The translations under genes were made by a program, and so were the position numbers. A DNA stretch of 64,000 bases, taken from positions 2,217,501 through 2,281,500 of the forward strand of contig JACGZH010000001.1 in assembly GCA_014706385.1 (NCBI GenBank), in the 5' to 3' direction. The notes below the pieces were generated by a model that saw nothing but the letters and a program-made list of their open reading frames with translations, had not been told where the DNA came from and ran no database searches. The stretch is from Phaffia rhodozyma (lineage: Eukaryota; Basidiomycota; Tremellomycetes; Cystofilobasidiales; Mrakiaceae). Shown here piece after piece: positions 13,114 to 24,730 of this stretch (its first letter is position 1; each line of letters starts with the position of its first letter).

Positions 13114-14162
13114 ATGCCATCCTCATGCTCTATCATCAGCAACACCGGCAATACCACTCTTGCAGGACTTGACGATCTTCCCGAGGAGGTGAGAACATTT
13201 ATCTTTACATGTCATTCTATCAATCAAAAGCTCAGTATTGTGTCCTCCCCCTTTCAGCTGCTGCTCGAAATCTTTCTGTATGCGCTCAACCCGTCACTTG
13301 CGCTTACGAATCGAAGGCTGCACGACATGTTGTCCCATCCACCTTCTTCGTTTGCTGCCCGGTGGTTGATAGCATTTCACCCAACAGCCTCATCGAGGGA
13401 TCTACTCGGTCGTTGTCTCCGACATCCGATATGCACTCTCGATGTCGTGCGTGCGATTGAACGAATTTGGTCACTATCGTCGTCGTCGTCATCGTCGCAG
13501 TCGTCGGCAATCGATGTCGTTCGACCCACCTTGTCGTCACCACCTGCACCACCTCCTCTCGAACTGGTAGAACTGCCGAAGCGGTTGTTTCGAAATTTGC
13601 TCACTCCGACCCGTCGGGTTCTTCCTCCGACATTACTTCCGTTTCTGAACTACCTGTTCGAGACCTACTCCCCTTCACCATCCTCCCATAAGGGTTACCC
13701 TCTATGCGCCTCGATCACGAACCATCCGGTTTCTCTTCCGCTGACGGAGCTACTACTAGCTAGAGGAGCGAGTCCAGGCCTGAACGATGGGTATGCCGTC
13801 CAGCTCGCGGTGGGGAAGAAGGATCTTGGGCTGGTCAAGATGTTGATCGAGTGTCAGTCCGGGGGAGACTCGGCCAGAGGTCGGGACGGGGGAAACGCTA
13901 AACGGAGGCGGACAGAGGACAGGACGAAAGTGACGAGCAAGATGCGTAAGTGTTCTTGTGCTTCTCTTGTCTATCTCTACGTGAGCACCAGGCTGACGGA
14001 CAGATCACAATTCTTTGAATACGACCACTCCTTGTCAAACTCGCTCGGACGGATACAGTCTCGGTAGCGGTCAAGTTCAAGAACCGGCCGATTGTTGACT
14101 ACTTTATAGAAAAGGGTGTTGTGCCCGATCTCAAGACGCTTGCTGCGTTAGGTCAGCTCTGA
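13114..14162 (+). CDS. F-box protein with ankyrin-like C-terminal part
   Basis: Likely substrate receptor of an SCF ubiquitin ligase. Three exons were resolved: 13114-13188, 13258-13945 and 14059-14162, giving 288 residues. The F-box spans the first junction: LDDLPEE plus LLLEIFLYALNPSLALTNRR, with the L-P-x-E..LL.EI pattern and the C-terminal TNRRLHDML. A Ser-rich stretch follows (from a GTC/GTCATC-rich tract near 13480), then FLNYLFETYSP, and helical repeats LTELLLARGASPGLNDGYA and LGLVKMLIEC that resemble ankyrin repeats. The last exon adds RPIVDYFIEKGVVPDLKTL, again ankyrin-like. A TTG 33 bp upstream is in frame, but the ATG at 13114 has an A at -3 and starts the Ser-rich leader. Not recognised as a named orthologue. 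Confidence 0.75.
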
Positions 14163-15195
14163 AGAGACGGAGGGACAAACAAACATATATGTGTATGTAC
14201 TTTAGTGGAACCCTCGATAGATGTGAGATCTCCGTATGAGATATGAATGTGATCAAGATATTAATGCTCAGCGAGAGAGTGCATGAAGAAGAGTATGAAA
14301 GACGGAAACATGCTATCAGAAGGGCTTTCCTCCGTACACTGTATGGTAGATAGCACAAAGAAAGGAAAGAGACAGAACTCCAACCGATGATCAGACGAGT
14401 ACAAAGTGTGAGCGGATGTGTAGCCAAAACCCAAATCCAAGGGCAGCCCATGTGGGAATGGACAAGGAGGATACTAATGAGCGAAGGGCAGATAGACGAT
14501 CTAATGGCAGCACATGTTCTGTTCCCTCTTAGCGTCTGTTGATGGGCAAGCTATCCACGAGGTGTGTCCCTCACAATGTATCTATCTCTCAAATTCTCTC
14601 GGCATTTCTGATGGGAGGAGGATGATCTGAAACGAGCACTCGCACAGCGGATACAGCATCCATACAGAACATACAGAACATACAGAACATACAGAACATA
14701 CAGAACATACAGAACATACAGAACATACAGACATTCCCGGATAAACACACCCTCGTATACCGTTCACCCACATTTGTACTCAGATTTCAAACTCACACCC
14801 ACACTTTTATTTCATCAGCTCCCTTTGACGATGTTGATCCGGGCGAGAAAGATTGCAAAGGAGAGAACACTGACCAGAGGGAAGCCAATTGGGAACACAG
14901 CACAAGCGCTCTATAGTGTACTTTCTGTTGGACGCACACTCAACATGATACTCAGCGTGGCATGCTTACACCCACATCGGCACACATCCCATGGCTCATT
15001 TTTGCTTTCCCCACACTCACGTTGCAGCCCTTTCATGGGGTTCAATGATAGACCGTCTGCTACCTGATTCTCTGCTTAATTTTTCTTTCTTTCTTTTTTC
15101 CTATGGGCTCTCCATGCTTGGGACTTCCCTCCCTTTTTAAGCTCGCTGGTCTTCTCTCTCGGCCGTTTTTCTCCTCGCATTGTCTAGTTTTTCTC
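14163..15195. other. Gene-free spacer of about 1 kb with a tandem repeat
   Basis: Sequence between the F-box gene stop and the subtilase start. Apart from the 9-bp tandem array (14661-14732) I see only short frames on both strands with no protein-like composition. The last 120 bp before the protease are pyrimidine-rich (CTTTTT tracts), as expected for a fungal promoter. Confidence 0.55.
14661..14732. repeat. 9-bp tandem repeat, 8 copies
   Basis: Seven perfect copies of CATACAGAA followed by an eighth with one change (CATACAGAC). Because the unit is 3 codons long, the array is open in several frames (for example a CSV or LYV repeat on the minus strand), but the flanks do not look coding. Confidence 0.95.
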
Positions 15196-18100
15196 ATGAA
15201 GAACCTTTATACCCTCGCAGCCCTGGTCCTCTCAGGTGCGCTCTCCGTTGTCTCGGCCAAGGTTGTAGATAGCTCTCAGCTTTTACACAAAGCTGTCACG
15301 GTTTGTTCATTCTCTCTTCTTTATACGTCTGACTCTTGTGCTCACCCTCGGTTGCTGGTTTATTGTCATCATCCGTTTGTCGCCTTCGAAGGATGGCTAC
15401 GTGCCTCACAAGTGGATCGTTGAGTTTGCTCCCAAGACCAGAAAACGAACAGTTGTGCGTGTACTACTCGTCTTGTCTTCTCTTCGGTCTTCTCTTTGTC
15501 CGCTCACCCAAGATATCCCGTTTCCCTACCTTCAGAACCCGCATGATCACTTTCGAGAAAACATGAGGAAATCCGGGATTCCTTATGATGTCGTTCACAC
15601 CTATGATACCACCGACCTCTTTGTCGGAGCTTCCATCAACGTCGACGATGCCGTGCGGTCTCTCTTTCTTATCCAATGCTTAGTCTCCTCGTCTTATTCT
15701 ATCAGCTCATATCTATTGCCTCTTCTCACTCTGTTTGCTTAGAACGAAGCGATCATCAAATCATTCCCTGGAGTCATCAATGCTTATAGAGTTCGGAAGG
15801 TCCCCAGACCGAGATTGTTCCAAGGACAGAATGATGTCCTCAGTGGAACGCGCCGAAATCTCGACGGACAGCCCGCGACAGACTCTTAGTAAGACCTCGT
15901 CTATTACCTTTTTTCCCCTCTTGTGCCTCACGATCTGTCGGATCCTGAATAAGTCAAATGAAACCTCTATATTTCATGTACATTGTTCTAGCTCAACCCA
16001 TATGATGACTGGGGTAGATAGGCTTCATGCTGAAGGTATCCTTGGCAAGGGCGTTGTAATCGCAGAAATCGACTCAGGCATCGATTATAATCATCCTGCG
16101 CTCGGTGGTTGTTTCGGACCAGGTTGCAAAGTAGAGGGAGGCTTTGATTTCGTGAGTGTCGAGCTACTGCTGACGGTTTATCGTGTCTCTTGTTCTACGA
16201 TTTACCTCTGAACTTTTCTTTGTTCAGGTCGGAGATGATTATGATGGATCGTCAGTTTTTTCTTCCCTTCTTAACACGGTCGACTTGTTTCATGGTCGGT
16301 ATCGGTCCTGACCATCAATTTTTCACTGCAGAAATGAGCCTGTGTCCGGAAACGATCCGATGGACTGTGGCGGTCACGGAACCCATGGTACATTCAAGCT
16401 TGCTATTCGTGATTATTCTTGAGCTTGTTCCTAACGCGTGAAACGCCTCGTTTTTCTCTTCATTCAAAAGTGGCTGGAATCATTGGAGCCAATGCAAACC
16501 CGTTAAACTTGTGGGATCCACTCTTTCTTGAACCTTCTGTTTTCATAAGTCGCTTGTCAGTGGGACGGTTCACTTATTCTCCATTGTGCGCTCTTCAGCA
16601 CCGGTGTTGCGCCTGAAGCAACGTTAAGGATCTACAGAGTATTCGGATGCGAAGGAGGTTCTCAAAAGTTCGTTTGTGTCTGTCTGAGTGGGTATATGTT
16701 GTTGGGTTTTATGCTGACTTTCTGTTCTATCTCTCCACGATCGTCTTCTTTTTCTTTATTCAAAAAAGTGATGTTGTCATGGCCGCTATGATCCGAGCTG
16801 CCGAGGAGGTTTGTCTGGGTTGCCCATTGAGCGCAAAAGTGACTATTGTATCGATCGACTGAGTGATAATCTCCGAATCTCTTTCAACAGAAATCTGATA
16901 TCATTCAAATGTCGTTGGGAGGTCCTGCCGGTTGGACGACCGATCCTGAATCTGTGTTGGCCGCCAGGATCGCAAAGCGTGGAATCGTGATGAGTATTGC
17001 CGCTGGAAACGACGGTACCGAGGGTCTGTTCTAGTGAGCTTCTTCTTTCCATCTCATATCATCAAAGACTTGAATTCTGATCCGCTTCGCTTTTGGCTCT
17101 CTTTCATAAGCTCGTCGGCTCCTTCGTCTGGAATCGATGTGATCTCTGTCGCCTCGTTTGACAAGTTGAGTCTGATCTTCCTCAGTGTTCTCTCGCCTTC
17201 GTCTTAAGAGGAACCCGGCGAGTTGACAGAGCCTATGTGTCTGCAATATACAGCATCGTCACTCCTTCTAAATCGGCTGAGCTGATTTCTCCCGAGAGAT
17301 ACCCATCCATTTCTCTAGTCGGCTCGGTTAAAGTTGATCCGACGATCAGTTCCCCACTCTTTATCTCGAACACCGATACTTCTATCATCGACGACGGCTG
17401 TTATCCTTTTAACACATCTCTCACTGGCAAAGTAGCTGTTATCAAACGGGGTTCATGCACGTACGCTGTCAAAGCCGAGAATGTTCAAGAGGCAGGAGGA
17501 TCCATCATGTTGATCTACAACAATGATGAATCACCGATCACCCGGCTTACCGGAATTCCAACAGTCAACTACACCGGTGCGGCCATTGCGATGGCCGACG
17601 GGCTGGCTATCGTCGCTGCGTATGTGAACGATCCGACAATCAAAATCTCTTTCCCCGAGGGTTACGTTGAGTTCCCAAACGATTTGACCGGTGGCTTGGT
17701 CTCTTACTTTACCAGTGCGTTTCCGTCGAGCACGTTCGCTCCTTTTCGATTGTTTTGGGTTCAGTCTAAACCGGATTCTATCTTGGTTCATTCCCATCTT
17801 TTTGGTCGCTCGTAAGCCTACGGGTTGACGAATGATCTGTACGTCAAACCTTCTGTAGGCGCGCCTGGTGGGAAGATCCTCTCGACCTATCCGCTTGCTT
17901 TGGGAGGCTATACCGTTGGTAGTGGAACCTCGATGTCTACTCCTTACAGTTAGTTTTATATCGATTGGTCTTTTGCTCCCTGGTCTTTCTCCTCGTAAAG
18001 CAGGTGCCTCGAATCTCATCCCCACCTTTTACCTATCTTTGTTGCAGTCTCTGGCGTGGCAGCTTTGTTCATCAGTAAAAATGGTCGGTCTAAACCAAAG

Positions 18101-20039
18101 ACGATTAAATCGATTTTTGAGACGCACGCCAGACCACTTCCCTCGAGTCTGGACACCACCGAGATTCACACCGTCGTTCAACAAGGCGGAGGCTTGATCG
18201 ACGCCTACGCCGCCGTTCACTACCAGACCGTTCTCTCCGTCTCAGAGTTCGCGTTGAACGATACCGACCGACCGATCACGAACGCAAATTTCACGATCAC
18301 TAATAAGGGACCAAACGCGGTGACTTATCAAATCTCGCATGTTCCTGCTCAGACCGTTTATACTTTCACTGATGTATGTCATGTTTCAAGGATACTCAGA
18401 TAGACTCGCGCATATACACACCCGCGCGGGCGTTGTTTACTCCTTTTCTGACCCTATCTTCTTTTTGCTGGATTCTCTTTTGAATGGCGCTAAACAGGGT
18501 GATAGTCAACCTAACCTCGATGTACCTGTCACCAACGATGGGGCAACTGTCTGGTTTAACGTTCAGTCCATCACTATCAAGGCCGGTGAGGCCGGTCAAG
18601 TCACTGTTGGATTCGAAGCTCCGGTTCTGAATGGGAAGAGCGTTCCAATCTATTCTGTGGGTGTTCTCTCCAGTTCATGTATGCTCTTTCTTCGGAGTTT
18701 TCTGTGTCTCGCTGACATTCTTGGATACGAATCAAAATAATAGGGCTACATTCGGGTACAATCAGACGACCAAACCCTCCAGATTCTATACGCAGGAGTC
18801 GCCGGTGCGATGTACAATGATTACCCCATCTTAGATACGCAAGTCCATTTTGTTTCGTATTTGTGTTCTGATCGCCCTTCAGTCTACCAATCTGACATGA
18901 AGTCTTTTCATTTTCTTCCGGACCTCTGGGTTTAATAAAAACAATAAAAAACATTTCGGATTTCTACTTCAATGTTTCCTTGCCTGTCGTATTTGATAAA
19001 GACGGTAGCGTTCATACAGAGGACCACCCTGCTTACACCTTTGTCGGGAACGGTCCGTTCCTTGTTAAGAGCTGCAGTTTTGCTATTCTGCATTGAACAG
19101 AGTTTTTGATCATAAACATTCCGTCTTCCTCTTCTTTTCATGCCTCGTGCGAAACAGACGTTCCCCTTTTGGCCGTTCGGTGAGTTTTCTTCGGCGTCGC
19201 TTAAAACCAGCCAGGCAACATTCAGGCCTGACCGATGTCGTTTTCTTGAATGAATTTTAAATAAATGAAAAGACTTCTCGGTGGAACACCTAGCCTGGTC
19301 GTAGACCTTGTCGCAGCCGACACGAATTTCACTTCATCAATCAATCGACGGAGTGAGGGTGAATTAAGCTATGGTGTGACCGTACCCGTTGCGCCAGAAT
19401 CTCTTGGCAGCTTGATCCAAGTACATTCTTTCATATGCAGATATGAGCGTGGATGAAGGGGTCGAACAGTCAGAAGAATGGAACCGTCTCTTATTTCACT
19501 CCCCTTCTCTTTGCGTGAAATGATTTAGTACACTTATAATTATCGAAATATCCCTGACTCTACGGAGAACTACGAAGGATGTACGTCTTTCTTCGGATGA
19601 TACCCTTTCTATTTTATTCCGTCTCTGACTTACCCTTCCTTCGCTGTGTTTTGGCATTCCCCGCTTCCTCATAGATTATCTACTCGATCTCACGTCTGAC
19701 TCTAACGGATTCACTTGGGTTGATTCATCCAGAAATATTGTTAGTCATCATCGCTCTTGGTTGATCAAAAGGGAAACATCGCACTCAACGCTCGCGCTCG
19801 CTTGAAACTGAACTTTCGATTGCAAAAAAAAAAAAAAAAAGAACAAAGTCCCTAACGGTTCATACAAGATTCTCGTCCGAGCTCTCAAGTTCTTCGGGGA
19901 TGCCACTAAGAATGAAGATTATGGTATGTCCTTGTTATATCTCTAACGACAAGGGAAAACAAACTGACCGAGCTTCTTCGGCTCTTGTGTGATTCCAGAA
20001 TCTTGGTTGTCTCCCGTGTTCACGGTCGCCCAGCCATAG
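15196..20039 (+). CDS. Secreted subtilisin-like serine protease (peptidase S8, PA and Fn3-like domains)
   Basis: Extracellular or cell-wall endopeptidase. Starts with a signal peptide (MKNLYTLAALVLSGALSVV, cut near VSA-K), then an inhibitor I9-type propeptide (YVPHKWIVEFAP; the HDHFRENMRKSGIPYDV block near 15540). The catalytic triad is visible in order: Asp in VVIAEIDSGIDYNHPALGG (16050-16110), His in DCGGHGTH|VAGIIGAN (16360-16500), and Ser in YTVGSGTSMSTPY (17910-17950); the oxyanion Asn is in SIAAGNDGTEG (about 17000). A protease-associated domain is inserted at 17300-17650 (CYPFNTSLTGKVAVIKRGSC). The C-terminus carries the beta-sandwich (DUF1034/Fn3_5) of C5a-peptidase/cucumisin-like enzymes: ITNKGPNAVTYQISHVPA. 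Final exons give ILVRALKFFGDATKNEDYE and end TVAQP. Over fifteen introns; one acceptor follows an A17 run near 19825. All catalytic residues are present, so it should be active. Confidence 0.9.
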
Positions 20040-20441
20040 GTGTTCTTTCTGTCCTCTACAAGCCTTTCTGTCTTATATCTCTTCTCTTCTAGATACCATC
20101 TCCTTCCATCTTTGCTTGCTCTTCTGTTTTGTTCTCTTGCCATCTTTGTTGCCGGGTTCTGTCGTTCTCAGTCTAGACATTAATATCGTATACTATGGAT
20201 GTGTCTGTGCCAACACGTGCGGGCAAGCTGACGTCATGTTTTTGCCACAACGAGATTCGTATATGCCGCAATCACATTATACCTGCCGACTGTTCCATCA
20301 GCATACATCGGAGTGATCATATATAGCATACGTACTTCTCTCATCTTCTCCGATTTGTCTCAGTCTTCTATCACCTCACTCTCTCACATCCTCTCTTCTT
20401 TGCTCATCCGGACACACGATAGATATATTGATCACATTACA
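20040..20441. other. Spacer between subtilase and 6PGDH-like gene
   Basis: About 400 bp holding the protease 3' end and the promoter of the dehydrogenase. The last 100 bp are CT-rich (TCTTCTATCACCTCACTCTC), typical of fungal promoters. No gene seen. Confidence 0.5.
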
Positions 20442-22987
20442 ATGGCAGATTACGACAACGAACAGATCAAAGATGTAGAAGTAGGAATTATTGGAGGTGG
20501 TTCTATGGGTGGAGGAATGACCTTGTTGTTCTCTTCTCCTGCTTCATCAAACGTATGATTGGTCTCTCTGTTGTTCTTCCTTCTCTCTTCTCCTTCTTTT
20601 CGCTGTCCTCTGTTTGTTCGATCTTTACGCTGGATATGTGCTTGCACAGACTGATGACCGTTTGCCGCGATTGTTCTACGTCTTTTGAGACTCTTCTAGA
20701 GCGTAGTAGGATTCTTTGATTACGATAAAGAACAAGCTGAAGCGCTTCTGAAGCGAGCGAGAGATGAGGATGACGTCCCTGCGGAACATGTTCATGGGTT
20801 TTCCTCTGCCGGTTCGTACGCTCCTCAAGTCAAGCTTACTTTTTGGTCTCCGAAGAAAGTCTCGAATGACATTTATCTCTGGAGTTTCTAATGCGTTTGG
20901 GTGTTCGTTTGTGAGTAGAGAAGCTCTTGAAGGCGTTTAAGCCCAACGAACCACGGATCATCGTGTTTTCTCTTCCCCACGGTAAACCAGTGGACGACGT
21001 CCTATCCGACCTCCTACCAAAGATGGATAAAGGTGATATCATCATTGACTGTGGAAACGAATGGTACGAAGATACGAACAGACGATTAGGGGAAGCGGCC
21101 GAGAAGGGTATTCACTACATTGGTTGCGGAGTCAGTGGTGGCTGTAAGTTCTTTTCTTCATGCTTTCAACCCGAAACCTGTTGCTTACGTGTGTCTCCTG
21201 TTGGCAAACCCCTTCATAGACCAAGCGGCAAGGAGAGGTCCTTCGATGTCCGCCGGTGGAGACAAGGAAGCGTATGATAAGGTGGAACATCTACTCGCCA
21301 AATGGGCTGCGAAGGACAAAGATGGAAAGCCCTGTGTTGCTTATCTCGGCCCGGGCGGCTCTGGAAATTATGTCAAGATGGTACGTCCTGATGCTGTGAG
21401 CTTCTTTCTGGTATGGTGTATCTCGATCTGACGTGCTGGTAGTGTTTGGCGACTTTATTATGTAGATCCATAATGGAATAGGTGTGCTTCCTTCTTTTTT
21501 TCATGAGCGCATTGCCCGATTCTTCTCGAGACTGACCCCACGCGCGCGGAAAAATCTGTTTAGAACACGCCCAACTTTCGATTCTATGTGAGATCTGGTC
21601 GTTGCTTCGACATCAAGCCGGCCTCAGTAATGATGAGATTGCCGATATTTTCGAGTCTTGGAATGCCGAGGGACGTCTTTCGTCAGTTTATTTTTCCATT
21701 GATCGAACCCAAGTCATCTAGTTCACTGATTGAATATCAATAACGATATAGGGACAATTACTTGATCGAGATTGGATACAAGTCGCTTCGGTTCAAAAAA
21801 GGAGATGGAATTTTCAACAAAAAGGGTGTCGTAGAGGACATTGCCGACAAGGTCGTCCAAGACGTCGATAACACTGAAGGGACTGGAACGTGGAGCGTCG
21901 CTGTTTGTGCTGTTCTCTTGTTTGAATTACTTCCTTCCGTTTGCATCTTCGGGTGTACTCAATAACGTTTCGCATTCTTTTGTTTCATGGGCAAAAAGGA
22001 AATGGCAACCCGGCATTTCGCAGCGCCTGCCATGGCAGCTTCTCATTGTCTTCGAGTCATCTCTGCGCGAAGAGGAGAAAGAGACAGAGTTCTCGAAAAC
22101 TTGAAAGTTCCTCAGCCAAAGACTGATCAGCCGTTTGTCAAAGATGTCCCTGCCTTTGTGGAGGACTGCAGGAAGGCGACATATGCCGGTATCTTGGGAG
22201 CGTTTGTGCAAGGCTTGGGCATTATCACCAAAGCTTCTGACGAGGAGGTTTGTCATTTTCTTTGTTTTGAGCTGTGCAGAAAAGAATCGTTTCATCTGAC
22301 TCCTTCTATCGTTTGTGCGTGAAAATAATAAGAAATGGGGCGTCTCGCTAGAGACGTGTCTTGCAATCTGGCGAGCAGGGTGTATCGTTCGATCAGGAGG
22401 GATCGCTGATCTTCTCCAACCGTTACTCGCCAAAGATCCTCAATGCAAAAACACGCTGTTCATCCCCGAGATCGCCCACGAACTTTCAGGAACTTATGAC
22501 GGTCTCAAGAACGTCTGTAGGGTAGCTTTGGAGACCGATGCTGGTTCGTCATCTATCATTGCTCGGATGGGTTGCTTATGTGTGGAGAGGTACTCACCAT
22601 GATCACTCCTCCTTCGCTTCTTCTTTGCGTCTTCTATCAGTCGCTCCTGCGCTGGCGGTGACGCTGGATTGGTTGAAACAATGTGGTGGTAAAGAACTAC
22701 CCACCAACTTTCAAGAGATGCAGGTCAGTACTCCTCATCTTCTTTGTCTAGTTGGATAGAGTTCATTCAATGTTCAATTCTTTTTCTTCGAGTAGATGGA
22801 CTACTTTGGTCATCATCAGTACGATCTGAAATCAGAGAATGCGCCTGATCCCGTCAAAGGCCCTCACCAGTGCGTTCTTTCTTCCTTGACTAAGTCCTGG
22901 TATACGAGAACCTAGTAACAAGAGAGGATTCTGACTTGAACGCATCTGATGGATGGTGAAAACAGCACGGAGTTTGCGCCTGCTTGA
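20442..22987 (+). CDS. 6-phosphogluconate dehydrogenase-like enzyme (divergent paralogue)
   Basis: Member of the NADP-dependent 6-phosphogluconate dehydrogenase family (oxidative pentose phosphate pathway), roughly 480 residues over about ten exons. The N-terminal Rossmann fold has GIIGGGSMGGGM (20480-20520), then IDCGNEWYEDTNRRL. The substrate loop reads CGVSGG|YQAARRGPSMSAGG, and the catalytic helix YVKM|IHNGIEHAQLS keeps the Lys, His, Asn and Glu of the family's K..HNGIE motif. The C-terminal all-helical domain includes GTGTWS, FAAPAMAASHCLR, and the DYFGHHQYD block (22800-22830). Differences from the canonical enzyme are marked: GGGSMG in place of the usual G.A.MG, YQA where EEG is normal, and Met in place of the Arg that precedes DYFG and in the canonical enzyme contacts the substrate phosphate. 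It may therefore be a paralogue acting on another hydroxyacid. The final join CA|C ACG GAG gives the end TEFAPA. Confidence 0.8.
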
Positions 22988-23598
22988 AGACGTTTTCTCC
23001 AGTGTTCGATCTTGCCGTTTGCCTGTCTCTATTTTTCTCCGTTTCTGTAGCCCAATCTTTCCTTAGCTTCTCTTTGTCTCTTCTTCACGTTGTTGATCAA
23101 TCTCATGCTTCTTGTATCTATGCTCTTTTTTGTGTTCCTTCCCCGAATCTCGAGCTTTTAGAAAAGTTCTGGGTTGCTTCAATCTAATCGACCAACAAGA
23201 TGAACGGGACCGGCTGCTGGATCATTTAGCAAATAGAGATCAGGCGTAGAATAACCCGAACATGATGCTACCCTTCTGGTCCTTATTTGCTTTACCACAA
23301 AGCAGACAACGACTCGACAGATTCTTTTCTATCTTTCTTGCGTTGTCTCAGTTTGACTCGATTCGTGTTGAACGACGAAACCTCACAAGACGTAGCTCCG
23401 ATATGGCGGGAAGAACCATCAGATTTTTTCGACGTGATATGTGCAACTTTGAGTGTACTTTTTGTTTCTTTCTGCGATTCACTATCGTTCCACCTTCGGC
23501 AGAGAGAAACAGATCAAGATGAGGAAAGGAGATCGTTTTACTTTCCACCCATCGAAACCCCCTCCCCCAAGAAAAAATACGCCTTACTCTTCTTCCTT
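22988..23598. other. Convergent intergenic region
   Basis: About 600 bp between the stop of the 6PGDH-like gene and the stop of the MIC12-like gene on the other strand. Pyrimidine-rich (CTTTCTC) on the plus strand between 23020 and 23180. Only short frames with low-complexity composition; nothing supportable. Confidence 0.5.
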
Positions 23599-24171
23599 TT
23601 AGAACCCCTTAATCAAACCCTTAACCAAACTCTCCAAATCCTCGTTCCAGCGAGCTTTGATATGCGCACTTAGTGGTAAGAGGTCATATCTCTCCGAAGC
23701 AGGGATCGTTGTATTCAGGAGGATAGACGATGGAGTAGGGGGGTTGTTGATCAAATGTGAGGTCTGGGCAAGTCTTTTCCAAACAAGCCCCAAGACCGAA
23801 TAACCAGGAACAAAGAGGAAGACACACCAGGACACGAATCGAGCCAGGATTCAGCACAGCAAACTCCAAGAGAAGGACAGAAGATGAGAACAGAAAGTAG
23901 ACGGAAGGACAGATCAGAACGAACGAGAAAGATATTGATTCTGCCTCTTTCCGCATTTCACTTGAGATTGAATAATAAGCCATCGCGACCTGTTTCTCCC
24001 CCGAATCCGTAGAGCCCAGAGTTTCGATTCCAATTTATAGACACCATGAAGATGAGACAATGATATCGAGTGAGCTTCAAGTCGGTTCAAACACAAAGGA
24101 AGAAGAAGAGAGGGAGGAGAACAAACCAGTCCGAAACCTGCTAGACTAGATGTCATGAACTGAGTAGCCAT
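23599..24171 (-). CDS. Small membrane protein, MICOS subunit MIC12/AIM5-like (tentative)
   Basis: Three exons give about 94 residues: MATQFMTSSLAGFGL, then VAMAYYSISSEMRKEAE, then (acceptor in the exon near 23770) SLAQTSHLINNPPTPSS...ERYDLLPLSAHIKARWNEDLESLVKGL. The joins keep frame (TTC TC|A CTT). Its layout, a short hydrophobic N-terminal helix starting with small residues, a hydrophilic middle with a Pro-rich patch, and a C-terminal K.RWN.(D/E)(L/V)E..V motif, matches fungal Mic12/Aim5, a small inner-membrane protein of the mitochondrial cristae-organising complex. The similarity is short, so the assignment is tentative; the coding prediction itself is reasonably good because splicing restores a single continuous frame. 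Confidence 0.55.
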
Positions 24172-24730
24172 CCTTTTTTCTTCCCTTTTAGTACAGCCGA
24201 CTCGTTGTGCTTTTGAACACTTCTTTTCCTTCGATTATGTAGATATTGATGTAATTGTAGATATACAATGTGCTGAGAGTTGAGGGTTGATGATCGTTGT
24301 GGGTTATAAAACAGCAGAGGTCTCGGGTCTTCTTTTCATTCTTTATCTTATCTGGCGTCACGATTTCTCGTCTGCAATTATGAGTTTTGCCAAACAAAAT
24401 AAAGAAGATCACATATATGCATAATTTGACTACAAAGAGTATAGAGTGCGAGAGTGCGAGAGTATGCTCTGAGAGATACAACGGTTGTACAGCGGCGACA
24501 GTCGGTCGTAAAATCAAACTCTTGAGCAAGGAAAACTGACGTGTGCTGATGCGAGAAGTCAAGAAAGAGAAGAAAGAAAGAAAAGATTCCTCTAGAGAAG
24601 AGGATAAAAAGAATGATAACCGACGGAATGATGATAAAGAGGATACACACAACATGTTTTGAAAGCCAGAAGAGGTGAGAAAGAAAAGAAAGAGAGCAAA
24701 GCTTGGCAGAAGGATAACGGGACAACCTTT
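24172..24730. other. Spacer between the Tag1-like stop and the MIC12-like start
   Basis: About 560 bp. Contains the promoter of the MIC12-like gene and the 3' end of its upstream neighbour. A doubled GTGCGAGA near 24450 is the only local repeat. A frame continuing from the neighbour (to 24592) is discussed under rejected items. No gene seen. Confidence 0.5.

Noticed and set aside
14551..14773. Minus-strand frames with CSV or LYV triplet repeats
   Set aside because: They only translate the 9-bp tandem repeat; flanks are not coding-like.
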